A DNA stretch of 64,000 nt. Origin: Chitinophagaceae bacterium. GTDB taxonomy: Bacteria; Bacteroidota; Bacteroidia; Chitinophagales; Chitinophagaceae. The stretch is taken from the NCBI GenBank assembly GCA_016703625.1, contig JADJBP010000015.1, forward strand, positions 1-64,000, read 5' to 3'. Below, piece after piece: positions 18,171 through 27,322 of the stretch. Position 1 is the first letter of the stretch, and each line of letters begins with the position of its first letter. Below the pieces are notes generated by a model. The model was given only the letters and a program-made list of their open reading frames with translations, searched no databases and was not told the DNA's origin. The position numbers and the translations under genes were made by a program.

Positions 18171-19916
18171 TTATCTAAAACTACGCTTCTCTTTTGTAGC
18201 ATAAATTCTTTTCCTTCCTTCAGCCCGGTCACTTCTGCCACCTTCATCATTGGGCCTTTTAAAGCCACCATCTGCTTCATTCATGCGTACGGTGCGGTTG
18301 TTGTATCGTTTACCATCAATGGCGCTGATCATTTTACCGGCTTCAGCTTTATCGATCTCGATCCAGCTGTTCATATCCCGCATATCTATTTTTCCAAGCA
18401 CCTCTTTCTTAAGGTCACTTTCATCTAAAATAAACTGTAAAAAACTGGCCTTGTAAAAACCATCCTTGGTACCAAGGTTTATGAAGAGCCTGGTGTAACC
18501 ACTGTCACGCCTGTTGTAATCGGTGCGTTCCTTCCTGCTGCCGTTCATATCTCCACTCCGCTCAGCGGGCCTTCTTTCGCCCCTGATATCAGCCCTGTTC
18601 AGGTCATCTGCGTGTTCGTAATATTTAAGGAAATGACTGAATTCAAGAGCAGCTACGCGTTGCAGTACTTCTTCCTTGCTGATGTCTTTGAATTTTTCCA
18701 TCAGGTCGGGCATATAGGTTTCGTAATCGCCATGGCTTACATCGGCCTGCATTAATTTATCCATGAAATGGAAAAATTGTTTGCGGCAAACTTCTTTGCC
18801 AGATGGAACATCCACTTTATGAAACTGTGCATTGATCATTCTTTCCAGTGATTTGATCTTGTACGATTCCCTGCTGTGGCAGATAGACAAACAGATACCG
18901 GTTTTGCCGGCACGGCCTGTACGCCCACTGCGGTGGGTGTACACTTCCATATCATCGGGTAATTCAAAATTGATAACGTGTGTGATACCGTCCACATCGA
19001 TCCCCCTTGCAGCAACATCGGTTGCTATGAGTAATTGTAAATTCTTGCTGCGGAAGCGGCCCATTACCTTATCCCTCTGCTGCTGGGTAAGATCACCATG
19101 CAGGGCTTCAATATCATATCCGGCTTTGCTCAGGCGTTCAGAAACTTCCTGTGCATCGGCCTTGGTACGGGTGAAAATAATGCCGTACATACCGGGGTTA
19201 AAATCTATAAAACGTTTTAATGATTCGTAACGGTGCTGTGCAGGCACTACCGTAAACTGGTGATCAATATTTACATTGCCGCTGTTCTTTTTACCAACGG
19301 TAACCTCTTTGGGGTTATCCATGTAGTTTCTGGAAATAGCCCTTACTTCGGGTGGCATGGTGGCACTGAACAACCAGGTACTTTCGCGGTTGATGGTATT
19401 TTTCAGTACAAAATCAATATCATCCCTGAAACCCATGTTCAGCATTTCATCGGCCTCATCCAGCACCACGTATTTTACTTTTTGCAGGTCAATGGCCTTT
19501 CTTTCGATCAGGTCTATCAACCGGCCCGGTGTGGCTACAACTATATGCACCCCTTTTTTAAGGTTGCGGATCTGCATCATGATGGAAGCACCGCCATAAA
19601 CAGCTTCGGTATGAATATTTTTACTGTGTTTTTTATAGGTTTCCAGGTCGTTGGTGATCTGTAAACACAGTTCACGGGTAGGGCAAACGATCAATGCCTG
19701 CGGATGACGCTGTGTAGCATCAATTAACTGTAATAACGGAAAGCCAAAAGCGGCCGTTTTGCCGGTTCCTGTCTGGGCAAGCCCGATAAAATCGGTGGTA
19801 CCTGATAATAAAACCGGTATTGCCTTTTCCTGTATGGCTGTTGGGGTTTCAAATCCCAGGTCGGTAATGGCCTGTACCAATTGTTCGTTTAAGCCTAAGG
19901 CTTCAAATGCATTCAT
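18171..19916 (-). CDS. DEAD-box RNA helicase with DbpA-type RNA-binding domain
   Basis: 581 residues. Q motif (FETPTAIQEKAIP), motif I AQTGTGKTAAFG, Ia PTRELC, Ib TPGRLID, II DEAD (VLDEADEMLN), III SAT and VI HRSGRTGRAGKTG are all present. A basic spacer follows (about 440-475), then a DbpA-like RNA-binding fold (YTRLFINLGTKDGFYKASF onward, about 476-548) and a basic tail. Family knowledge: CsdA/DeaD-type helicases remodel structured RNA in ribosome assembly and cold adaptation. The long leader (19917-20099) is consistent with RNA-level control. Ends at a strong terminator. Confidence 0.95.
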   Translation of the reverse strand: MNAFEALGLNEQLVQAITDLGFETPTAIQEKAIPVLLSGTTDFIGLAQTGTGKTAAFGFPLLQLIDATQRHPQALIVCPTRELCLQITNDLETYKKHSKNIHTEAVYGGASIMMQIRNLKKGVHIVVATPGRLIDLIERKAIDLQKVKYVVLDEADEMLNMGFRDDIDFVLKNTINRESTWLFSATMPPEVRAISRNYMDNPKEVTVGKKNSGNVNIDHQFTVVPAQHRYESLKRFIDFNPGMYGIIFTRTKADAQEVSERLSKAGYDIEALHGDLTQQQRDKVMGRFRSKNLQLLIATDVAARGIDVDGITHVINFELPDDMEVYTHRSGRTGRAGKTGICLSICHSRESYKIKSLERMINAQFHKVDVPSGKEVCRKQFFHFMDKLMQADVSHGDYETYMPDLMEKFKDISKEEVLQRVAALEFSHFLKYYEHADDLNRADIRGERRPAERSGDMNGSRKERTDYNRRDSGYTRLFINLGTKDGFYKASFLQFILDESDLKKEVLGKIDMRDMNSWIEIDKAEAGKMISAIDGKRYNNRTVRMNEADGGFKRPNDEGGRSDRAEGRKRIYATKEKRSFR

Positions 19917-20235
19917 GTAATTTGTTTTGCGATAGCCACATGTAATTCCGGTTCCCTGCGTTGGGTGATACCGTTGTCATGCTTTTGGCCGTTGGAAAGT
20001 GCTGGGAGATCAAATCATCCCGGAAGAAATTCTATTTGCAACAGCAACTGAGCATGTCATGTAATTCTCAGTTTTAATCCCGAAATTTTTCAGGAGGCGC
20101 AAAGGTAAGCTTTTTAATCTCATTTCAGGCATAACCCCGTATTTATTAATTTTTGCCTGGTCTTTACAGGTAATTTTAAACAGCCATTAAACTAATTTTG
20201 ATTTTTATAATCCAAGCTAAGCCCAACACAACCTT
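19917..20235. other. Long structured leader and promoter of the helicase gene
   Basis: On the minus strand a -7 box TACCTTTG lies at 20107-20100, which puts the transcript start near 20094 and gives a leader of about 175 bases. The leader contains ACTGAG and CTCAGT arms (hairpin) and three copies of AATTACATG at 20066-20058, 19947-19939 and 19922-19914. The last copy includes the ATG start codon. No reading frame of note. The part from 20108 to 20235 should hold the promoter of the plus-strand gene at 20236; I see no clear box there. Confidence 0.5.
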
Positions 20236-21234
20236 ATGTATAAATTTATAATGTGGCTGATCTTATCAACCGTTACACCGTTTGTGTACGGGCAAACAGA
20301 CCCGCTCACGCGTGAAGAACAGCGGATGCTGGATTCCATGTTCAACAGTGATGAGTTCATCCAACTGTTCAGGAAGCGGTCTAAGAGCTATGTTGATATA
20401 AATACCGGTATGGGTAACCGCATTTTCAGTTTGCGGAACAATACCCTGAATGCCGGGCAGGCATTAACCAATAAGATATTTTATACGCCATCGGCAGGTT
20501 ATTTTCATAAGAACGGTTTTGCAGTTTCAGTAAGTGGTTTTATGGCCCCTGATAATGGTTCTCTGAAAATGTACCAGTATGCCATCAGCCCTTCCTATAT
20601 GTACAACAGTAAAAATATAGTTGCCGGTATTTCGTATACCCGTTTTATTGAGGGTGCGGATGCAGGATTTGAGACAAGCCCCTTTAAAAATGATTTTTAT
20701 ACCAGCCTGCTGTATAAAAAAACATGGATCGAACCCGGGATCGCTTTTGGATTTTCATTTGGCAAACAGGTGGAATATTATGATTCCAGTTTTTGGTATA
20801 CGCCACCGCTGCCGGCAGACCCCAGGATCATACATATCAGGGATACAATAACAACGCGGCTTACGGGCCTGTCATTAACTTTATCTGCCGCTCATACCTG
20901 GTCATTTTGGGAACTTATCAATGATAAAGACGGTATCCAGTTACAACCGGTATTGATGCTGAATGCAGGATCGCAGCGTTGGAATACAGTGCATTCCAAC
21001 CGGTTATTCAATCATTTTCCCAGGCTGGCCAACTTTCTTAAAAGAAGATTTGGCGATGGCAGCGGTTCCGAAAAATTTAACCTGCAGTCGGCAGCACTTG
21101 CAGCAAAGCTTACTTATTATTACGGGAAGTTTTACCTGCAGCCCCAGCTTTATCTCGATTATTATTTACCCGCCACTACCGAAAAAAGATTAACCCCTTT
21201 ATTTTCAATAACAGCAGGGGTTACCTTGTATTGA
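20236..21234 (+). CDS. Hypothetical secreted/outer-membrane protein
   Basis: 332 residues with a signal peptide (MYKFIMWLILSTVTPFVYGQ). The rest is rich in alternating aromatic/polar strands (for example YFHKNGFAVSVSGFMAP, LTYYYGKFYLQPQLYLDYYLP) and ends in an aromatic-terminated strand FSITAGVTLY, the typical end of an outer-membrane beta barrel. I do not recognise a named family. The segment after the signal, EEQRMLDSMFNSDEF, looks helical and periplasmic. It stands alone before the small porin-like gene. Confidence 0.8.
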   Translation: MYKFIMWLILSTVTPFVYGQTDPLTREEQRMLDSMFNSDEFIQLFRKRSKSYVDINTGMGNRIFSLRNNTLNAGQALTNKIFYTPSAGYFHKNGFAVSVSGFMAPDNGSLKMYQYAISPSYMYNSKNIVAGISYTRFIEGADAGFETSPFKNDFYTSLLYKKTWIEPGIAFGFSFGKQVEYYDSSFWYTPPLPADPRIIHIRDTITTRLTGLSLTLSAAHTWSFWELINDKDGIQLQPVLMLNAGSQRWNTVHSNRLFNHFPRLANFLKRRFGDGSGSEKFNLQSAALAAKLTYYYGKFYLQPQLYLDYYLPATTEKRLTPLFSITAGVTLY

Positions 21235-21351
21235 TTTATGGTAGTTTTAACAGGGCGTACATACTTTATTCTCTTAACAAAAGTTTGTAAATATAAATGC
21301 TGCGTTGGCATATAACTTGGGGCATTGGAATGAACTAAAAAATATTTATTT

Positions 21352-21930
21352 ATGAAAACGAAACTCTTAATCCTGGCCATCTTCAGCTTCTTCAGCACCG
21401 CAACATTTGCACAAAAACTGCAGGTAGGTATCAAAGGCGGCGCCAACATCAACAAAATTACCGGCAAATCATTCAGTGATGAATTTTCATACGGGTATCA
21501 TCTTGGTGGTATGCTGGCCATTGGCCTGGGCAAAAAATTTGCCATCCAGCCCGAAATTTTATTTAACCAGATCAATGTAGATACATCCAGCAGTTTCAGT
21601 AAGGTGTATAAATTCAACCAGGTTGATAAAGTACAACTGAAATACTTAAGTATACCCATCCTGTTGAATTATAAACCGGTCAAATTCCTTACCCTCCAGG
21701 CGGGACCGCAGTTCGGGGTATTGATGAATAAAAGCAACACCCTGCTGGAAAACGGGAGAGATGCATTCAAGGCCGGCGATCTGAGTATGCTGGGAGGTGC
21801 ACAGATCAATATCGGTCACCTGAAAATATACGGGCGTTATGCAGTGGGTTTAAGCAACCTCAATGATATCGATAACCAGGAAAAGTGGAAAAGCCAGGGC
21901 TTCCAGTTAGGCGTTGGACTGACATTGTAA
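21352..21930 (+). CDS. Porin-family outer-membrane beta-barrel protein (OMP_b-brl type)
   Basis: 192 residues: signal peptide ending ATFAQ, then a small eight-stranded barrel of the PF13568 kind with characteristic QVGIKGGANINKI, KFAIQPEILFNQ, YLSIPILLNYKP, LTLQAGPQFGVL and a final strand QLGVGLTL. Such barrels are abundant surface proteins of Bacteroidota with largely unknown cargo. Followed by a two-way terminator at 21946. Confidence 0.88.
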   Translation: MKTKLLILAIFSFFSTATFAQKLQVGIKGGANINKITGKSFSDEFSYGYHLGGMLAIGLGKKFAIQPEILFNQINVDTSSSFSKVYKFNQVDKVQLKYLSIPILLNYKPVKFLTLQAGPQFGVLMNKSNTLLENGRDAFKAGDLSMLGGAQINIGHLKIYGRYAVGLSNLNDIDNQEKWKSQGFQLGVGLTL

Positions 21931-21945
21931 TATAAATATATAAGC

Positions 21946-21977
21946 ATTGCCAATCCGGTAGCTACCGGGTTGGCAAT
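21946..21977. terminator. Bidirectional terminator hairpin
   Basis: ATTGCCAATCCGGTAG and CTACCGGGTTGGCAAT pair with one wobble over 16 bases with almost no loop, followed by a T-rich stretch on the plus strand. It sits between the convergent porin gene and the threonylcarbamoyl-AMP synthase gene. Confidence 0.8.
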
Positions 21978-21984
21978 ATTATTT

Positions 21985-22557
21985 TCAGGGACGAATAATG
22001 GTAAGTGAACCATCAATGTTCAATTTTACAATAGCAGAGGGGAGTGCTGCTGCCTGGTCATCCTGCCGGTGTTGTACGATATAGTCAACACCGTTCTTTA
22101 TTTCAATATCAATATCTTCAAAAAAAGCCGGGGGCGGGTAGCCCGAAATATTTGCAGATGTGGAAACAACAGGTTTCCCAAAACGCCTGATCAGTTGTTT
22201 ACAAAATGCATCACCGGTTATACGTATGGCAATGGTACCGTCGGCCTGTATCATATTTTCTGCCAGGCCAACACCGCCTTCATAAATGAATGTGGTGGGT
22301 TTATGAATGCCTTTGATATAATCGAAAATTTTTGGATCGGGCTGGGTAACATATTTGATGATGTCTTTTTCATCTGACAATAAAACGATCATGCTTTTTT
22401 CATCTGAACGTTTTTTGAGCGCATAGATCTTTAATACGGCTTCCGCATTGGTGGCATCACAGCCTATACCCCAAACCGTATCAGTAGGGTATAAGATGAT
22501 GCCACCTTCCTGCAGCACTTCTACACATTTAACAATATCGTCTTCAAATGGTTTCAT
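21985..22557 (-). CDS. L-threonylcarbamoyladenylate synthase (Sua5/YciO/YrdC family)
   Basis: 190 residues forming one YrdC domain: GGIILYPTDTVWGIGCDATN near the N-terminus, the basic KKRSDEKSMIVLL segment that contacts ATP and bicarbonate/threonine, and PVVSTSANISGYPPP. The enzyme makes threonylcarbamoyl-AMP for the t6A37 modification of ANN-decoding tRNAs. There is no Sua5 C-terminal domain, so this is the short TsaC type, although YciO paralogues cannot be excluded. Its ATG overlaps the stop of the glycosyltransferase by four bases (ATGA), indicating co-translation. Confidence 0.88.
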   Translation of the reverse strand: MKPFEDDIVKCVEVLQEGGIILYPTDTVWGIGCDATNAEAVLKIYALKKRSDEKSMIVLLSDEKDIIKYVTQPDPKIFDYIKGIHKPTTFIYEGGVGLAENMIQADGTIAIRITGDAFCKQLIRRFGKPVVSTSANISGYPPPAFFEDIDIEIKNGVDYIVQHRQDDQAAALPSAIVKLNIDGSLTIIRP

Positions 22558-23700
22558 AATGAAATATACAGGTTCATTACAGCTTCGGCCGTTTTTTGCT
22601 GTGAGAATTTTTGTGCATGTACAATACCTTTAGCGATCATTTCATCTTTCAGATCTTTATCAGTTGCCAGCGTTTGCATAGCCATAGCCATTTCATCTGC
22701 ACTGGCCGGGTTTACATATAATGCAGCATCGCCGCCGGTTTCTGGCATACAGCTTACATTGGATGTTATTACAGGCAACCGGCTGCATAAGGCTTCCAGC
22801 ACCGGTATCCCAAATCCTTCAAAAATACTTGGATAGATCATGGCAGTTGCCATTTGATAGATCGCCGGAAAATCAATTGCTGATCTGTATGATGCTGATG
22901 ATTGCGCAGCCGGACTTTCGGATAAAAAAATAACCTTCTGCTGCATACCGTTTTCAGCAATAAATGTTTTTACTTTTTGTTTGTATGCACCACCGTCGCC
23001 TATTACAACCAATGGGATGGTTGAATCAGACATTTGCATTGCTTTACAGATCAATAATAAATTCTTTCTTTCTATTATGGAACCAACATATAAAAAATAA
23101 TGGAGTGGCAAATGATATAACTTCCGCACCGCTTCTTTTTTGCTCTGTTGATATCATTTCATTAAAAGCAGGATTGCAGCTTTGATAACACACTGTAATT
23201 TTTTCTGCGGCTATCTTATAAAAATCAATGATGTCCTGTTTGGTCTGCTGACTTATGGCTATAATTTTATCAGCCTGGTTACAGGCATACCTGAATTTTT
23301 TCCGGTAGATGATCCTGTCAACAGGATTGTATTGTTCCGGATACCTTTCAAAGATCAGGTCATGTATGGTAACAACCGATTTAATGCCTGTTTTTGCAAT
23401 GCCTGCCGGTATCTCATGGCTGAGGCCATGATACATATCGATACCCTTTTTCAACAGGTCTTTTTTTACCCAGCTGCTGCGCCATGCACTTTTAAATAAA
23501 GATGATGGAAAATGTTGCGGGCTTACCGGGTGTATATTTTTAAGATCACCAGTATTAAACCTGTCTGTAATTTTTGGGGCAAACAAATAATAATCGTTGG
23601 CCGGGTATATTTTTGCCAATGAAGAGATTAGGGTACGGCTGTAATGCCCCAGCCCGGTAGAGTTTTGATAAGCCCTTTTTGCATCAAAGCCGATATTCAT
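22554..23700 (-). pseudogene. Glycosyltransferase family 1/4, one frameshift
   Basis: The start at 23700 gives MNIGFDAKRAYQNSTGLGHYS, the usual N-terminus of GT4 enzymes with the Gly-rich acceptor loop. The GT-B fold continues with YHGLSHEIP and VVTIHDLIFERYPEQ; the frame changes near 23095 and resumes as YFLYVGSIIERKN. The nucleotide-sugar domain follows, with IYPSIFEGFGIPVLEAL, including the E-x7-E donor motif. Probably adds a sugar to a surface polysaccharide or glycolipid. The single indel separates two intact halves, so I suspect a sequence error. Coupled to the YrdC gene through an ATGA overlap. Confidence 0.85.
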
Positions 23701-23845
23701 GCAGCAAATATACAAAGCGAACATACATGGAAATTGATATTGTTAAGCCTTACCCAATTGTATAAAGCCAACGAAAGTGATTGTTCAATTTAAATGCATC
23801 CTTTCAATGTGGTATTTCTGTTTTAATTTCGCCCAAAAAATGATC

Positions 23846-24670
23846 ATGCAACAACTGATACAGGAAGCCTGGGCCAACCGGGAGCTTTTAAAGGATTCAA
23901 AATATGGGGATGCCGTGAGGGCAGTCATTGAAGAAGTGGATAAAGGGCGTTTAAGAACGGCATCACCGGTTGAACCTTCAACCGGAGCAAAGATCGAATG
24001 GCAGGTTAACGAATGGGTTAAGCAGGCCATACTGATGTACTTTGCCATACAGCAAATGGAAACTTATGTGTTGCCGCCTTTTGAGTTTTATGATAAAATG
24101 AAATTGAAATCTGGTTATGCATCGCTGGGTGTAAGGGCGGTACCACATGCCGTAGCCCGGTATGGCGCTTTTTTGGGAAGGAACGTGGTGCTGATGCCGA
24201 GTTATGTAAATATTGGTGCTTATGTTGATGAAGGCAGTATGGTAGATACCTGGGCTACGGTGGGCAGTTGTGCACAGATCGGCAAGGGCGTTCACCTGAG
24301 CGGTGGTGTGGGTATTGGCGGTGTGCTGGAACCACTGCAGGCCAGCCCGGTAATTATTGAAGACGGATGTTTTATCGGCAGCCGTTGTATAGTGGTGGAA
24401 GGTGTTCGGGTAGAAAGGGAAGCGGTATTGGGAGCCAACGTGGTTTTAACACAAAGCACAAAGATCATTGATGTGAGTGGTGCTGAGCCTATAGAAATGA
24501 AAGGCATTGTTCCCGCAAGAAGTGTGGTGATCCCCGGCAGTTATACCAAAAAATTCCCGGCAGGTGAATTTGGTGTGGGTTGTGCACTCATCATCGGTCA
24601 GCGGAAACCCTCAACAGATCTTAAAACAAGTTTGAATGATGCATTGCGGGATTTTAATGTTTCTGTTTAA
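23846..24670 (+). CDS. dapD: 2,3,4,5-tetrahydropyridine-2,6-dicarboxylate N-succinyltransferase
   Basis: The start at 23846 gives MQQLIQEAWANRELLKD, the family N-terminus; ATG at 23840 is an alternative. About 274 residues. The C-terminal left-handed beta helix is read as hexapeptide repeats (IGAYVDEGSMVDTWATVGSCAQIGKGVHLSGG in two pieces, then IIEDGCFIGSRCIVVEGVRVEREAVLGA). DapD succinylates tetrahydrodipicolinate with succinyl-CoA in the succinylase route to meso-diaminopimelate and lysine. It complements dapB in this window. Monocistronic here. Confidence 0.95.
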   Translation: MQQLIQEAWANRELLKDSKYGDAVRAVIEEVDKGRLRTASPVEPSTGAKIEWQVNEWVKQAILMYFAIQQMETYVLPPFEFYDKMKLKSGYASLGVRAVPHAVARYGAFLGRNVVLMPSYVNIGAYVDEGSMVDTWATVGSCAQIGKGVHLSGGVGIGGVLEPLQASPVIIEDGCFIGSRCIVVEGVRVEREAVLGANVVLTQSTKIIDVSGAEPIEMKGIVPARSVVIPGSYTKKFPAGEFGVGCALIIGQRKPSTDLKTSLNDALRDFNVSV

Positions 24671-24699
24671 GTAAAAGTTTAAAGTTTGTGGACTTCTAT

Positions 24700-24707
24700 T
24701 ATATTTG
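24700..24707 (+). promoter_or_regulatory. -7 box (TATATTTG) of the tRNA-Leu transcript
   Basis: TATATTTG matches the Bacteroidota -7 consensus exactly. It lies about 125 bases before the mature tRNA, so the precursor would carry a leader made of the GTTAAT micro-repeat. A -33 TTTG at the ideal 19-base spacing is not present. Confidence 0.5.
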
Positions 24708-24717
24708 CAGTCCGTAA

Positions 24718-24826
24718 AACGTTAATACGTTAATTGGTTAATACGTTAATTCGTTAATTGGTTAATTTGTTAAATGGTGTTTAGGTTCTACGGATTAACA
24801 GATATACGGATTAACGGGTTTACGTT
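24718..24826. repeat. GTTAAT-type micro-repeat upstream of tRNA-Leu
   Basis: About twelve variants of CGTTAATTGGTTAATA and ACGGATTAAC follow each other. The tail segment TTAACAGATATACGGATTAAC matches one in the ATTAAC repeat at 44668-44745 almost base for base, linking the two loci as members of one family. Confidence 0.75.
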
Positions 24827-24831
24827 CAAAG

Positions 24832-24915
24832 GCCCAGATGGCGAAATTGGTAGACGCACTGCCTTCAGGTGGCAGCGTTCGCAAGGATGTGCAGGTTCGA
24901 ATCCTGTTCTGGGCA
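24832..24915 (+). tRNA. tRNA-Leu (anticodon CAG)
   Basis: The 84-base cloverleaf has acceptor arms GCCCAGA and TCTGGGC with discriminator A, a D arm with TGGTAGACGC, anticodon stem CTGCC/GGCAG around the loop TTCAGGT (anticodon CAG, codon CUG), a long variable arm (CGTTCGCAAGGATG) as in class II tRNAs, and the T arm CAGGTTCGAATCCTG. CCA is not encoded. An intrinsic terminator follows. Confidence 0.95.
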
Positions 24916-24923
24916 CTGGAAAA

Positions 24924-24956
24924 GGACAAACTGAATTCTTAGTTTGTCCTTTTTTA
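24924..24956 (+). terminator. Intrinsic terminator of tRNA-Leu
   Basis: GGACAAACT and AGTTTGTCC form a perfect 9-bp stem with an 8-base loop, followed directly by six or more T. Confidence 0.85.
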
Positions 24957-25036
24957 TTTTTAAGCCTTTTGATTTCCTTTTTATAGATTTGTAAACGGCA
25001 TCTTTTTAATTATTAACCGTCAGCTAAAAAACATCT

Positions 25037-25732
25037 ATGAAAAAATATTATGTAGTATCCGCAATTATCCTGGCATTTGGTTTTTCAGTAAATGCCCAAA
25101 CCTATAAAATTGATACGGCCAGGATCAATTTTGAAAACTTGCAACGGCCCAGTTTACTCGTAAAATATGATGCATCGCCCAAAACCGTAAAAAAGGCCTG
25201 GGATGATTATTTAAAAAAGAACTATGATGTAAAAGTGAAAGGGATCGGTTTTTTAACCAACAAAGAGATCATCACAGCCACCGATGTCAGTATCGCAGCT
25301 ATTTCAGACAAACGGATGAACATATACGCCAGTGTGACCGATGCCCCGGGCGAAAGATCGGAATTGAATTTTTTTACATCATTTGGATATGATTTTTTTA
25401 TCGGGCCGGACAATTACCCCGCTGAATTTGCCGGCATGAAAAAGATCCTGAATGATTTCAGTATGGATTTTTTAATTGATTTTTACGGATCCGAAGCTTC
25501 CAGGATAACCAGCGAGATCAAAGGGCTTGAAAAGGATATCCGTAAAAACAATAAAGACATTAAACAGAATACCCGTAAAGCCCGAAAAAAATCCAGTGAA
25601 GTAGCCAGCGGCATGCAGTCGAAAAATATTTCCCTGCAAATGGAAAATGACCAAAAGAAGATCAGGATCTCCGAACTGGTCAAAGAAATTGAAAATGTAA
25701 AAATAAAGCAGGCCGGCATCACCAGGAATTAA
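25037..25732 (+). CDS. Hypothetical secreted protein with C-terminal coiled coil
   Basis: 231 residues with a signal peptide (MKKYYVVSAIILAFGFSVNAQ). The middle (about 35-145) alternates strands and helices (VKKAWDDYLKKNYDVKVKG, LNFFTSFGYDFFIGP). The last 80 residues are a charged heptad-rich coiled coil (LEKDIRKNNKDIKQNTRKARKK). A box TAGATTTG at 24983-24990 may be its -7 element. I know similar unnamed proteins in the Chitinophagaceae but no function. Confidence 0.8.
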   Translation: MKKYYVVSAIILAFGFSVNAQTYKIDTARINFENLQRPSLLVKYDASPKTVKKAWDDYLKKNYDVKVKGIGFLTNKEIITATDVSIAAISDKRMNIYASVTDAPGERSELNFFTSFGYDFFIGPDNYPAEFAGMKKILNDFSMDFLIDFYGSEASRITSEIKGLEKDIRKNNKDIKQNTRKARKKSSEVASGMQSKNISLQMENDQKKIRISELVKEIENVKIKQAGITRN

Positions 25733-25965
25733 TTATACCGGGGCTGATTCTGCCATCCTGTTAATACCGGCTTCCATCAATGGTTTACTGAATTTACATA
25801 TTCTGTTATTCAGCATGTTGGCAGTTATTTTTATTGATATCAACATTACATGTACGGTTCATTTTACATTTTTCAGATGATGTGAATGAAACAGCAGGTA
25901 AGATAACAGCACCGGATGAAAAGGCCGTAACACTGAAGCATTAAATTCAATCAAATTTATTTTTT

Positions 25966-27270
25966 ATGAACTGGATCCAGCGGATTTTTAATATCAGGAC
26001 CGGAACGGATTATGACAAAACACATGCTGCAGTTACTGAGAACATCGGTATAAAAGGTGCCAACGTATGGCTGATGATCTGTTCTGCCCTGCTGGCATCG
26101 ATCGGACTGGATACCAATTCAACTGCAGTGATCATTGGCGCCATGCTTATTTCACCTTTAATGTCACCGATCCTGGGTGTTGGATATTCAATTGGTGTGC
26201 ACGATAAAGAAATATTCTTACGGGCGGTCCGTAACCTTGCTTATGCTACTTTTTTCAGCCTGCTGACGGCTTTTTTTTGATCACCCCGCTGGGCCAGCCC
26301 ACATCAGAGATACTGGCAAGAACACAGCCCACTTTACTGGATATCGGCGTTGCTTTTTTTGGCGGCGTGGCCGGTATCGTTTCATTATCGCGTAAAGAAA
26401 CAACCATTGCATTACCCGGTGTAGCCATTGCAACAGCATTGATGCCCCCGCTTTGTGTGGCCGGTTTTGGTCTGGCAACGGGCAGGTGGGAGGTCTTTGG
26501 GGGCGCATTCTACCTGTTTTTTATCAATGCTGCCTTTATGCATGGTCAACCCCCTTTTAATTGTAAAACTTTTACACTTTCCCATTAAATCCTATATCGA
26601 AAAAGGGTAAACAAAAACGGGTTGCCCGTTATGCGTTATTTGTTTTGTTTTTGGTAAGTATACCGAGCCTTTGGTTTTGTACACCGTGTATCAAAAAAAT
26701 AAAACACAGTATATCATTAAACACCAGATCATTGATCCGTTCCGGAAAAAAGGCAACGAAATTTTAAAATGGGAAACCGAAGACCGGGATTCTGTGATCC
26801 TGGTGAAAACATTTTTTTCCGGATCAAATGTTACTGACGATGATAAAGCAGTTTATGAAAAGAAATTGAAAGACCTTGGTTTGCATAAATACCAGCTCCG
26901 GTTTTTCCAGATGAACCTGTCGAAAAATGAAATGAATAAAATGAGTTCGGAAATGACAGAAAACATCCTGAAAAATATTGAAATGCAGAACAGCCGGTAT
27001 AAAGACTCGCTGCAGGATGTGTATAAAAATATTGATGAAGGATTGCTGTTTGGCGAAGCAAAAGTATTTTATCCAAACCTGTTTGCTTTGGGGGTAAGCC
27101 CGGTAGTGATGAAAAGTAACAATAAACAGGATACGGTATGGTCGGCTTTTATACAATGGGACAGCCTGTCCGGTAAATTAAATAAAGCTGAAGCAGCACT
27201 TAATATTCAGCGTTATTTAATAAAACGATTACGCACAGATACCGTATGGATGCAGCAAACAGGTAAATAA
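25966..27270 (+). pseudogene. DUF389 family membrane protein, two frameshifts
   Basis: The first part reads NIGIKGANVWLMICSALLASIGLDTNSTAVIIGAMLISPLMSPI in several strands, the hallmark of DUF389 (TIGR00341-like), with several membrane helices continuing through VAFFGGVAGIVSLSRK and IATALMPPLCVAGFGLATG. Frame changes lie at the T run near 26272-26279 and near 26540; corrected, the protein continues into a soluble C-terminal domain (about 26680-27270, IIKHQIIDPFRKKGN onward). The family is of unknown function, possibly transport. Both indels are at simple-sequence sites, suggesting errors. Confidence 0.82.
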
Positions 27271-27322
27271 TTCCTGAATGGGAAAAGATAATTTTAATTA
27301 TGTACAAAGAATACAACCCGGG

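Noticed and set aside
24718..24826. Possible origin iterons before tRNA-Leu
   Set aside because: The words vary in length and sequence and occur in other spacers; no DnaA boxes, replication gene or AT-rich unwinding element accompany them.
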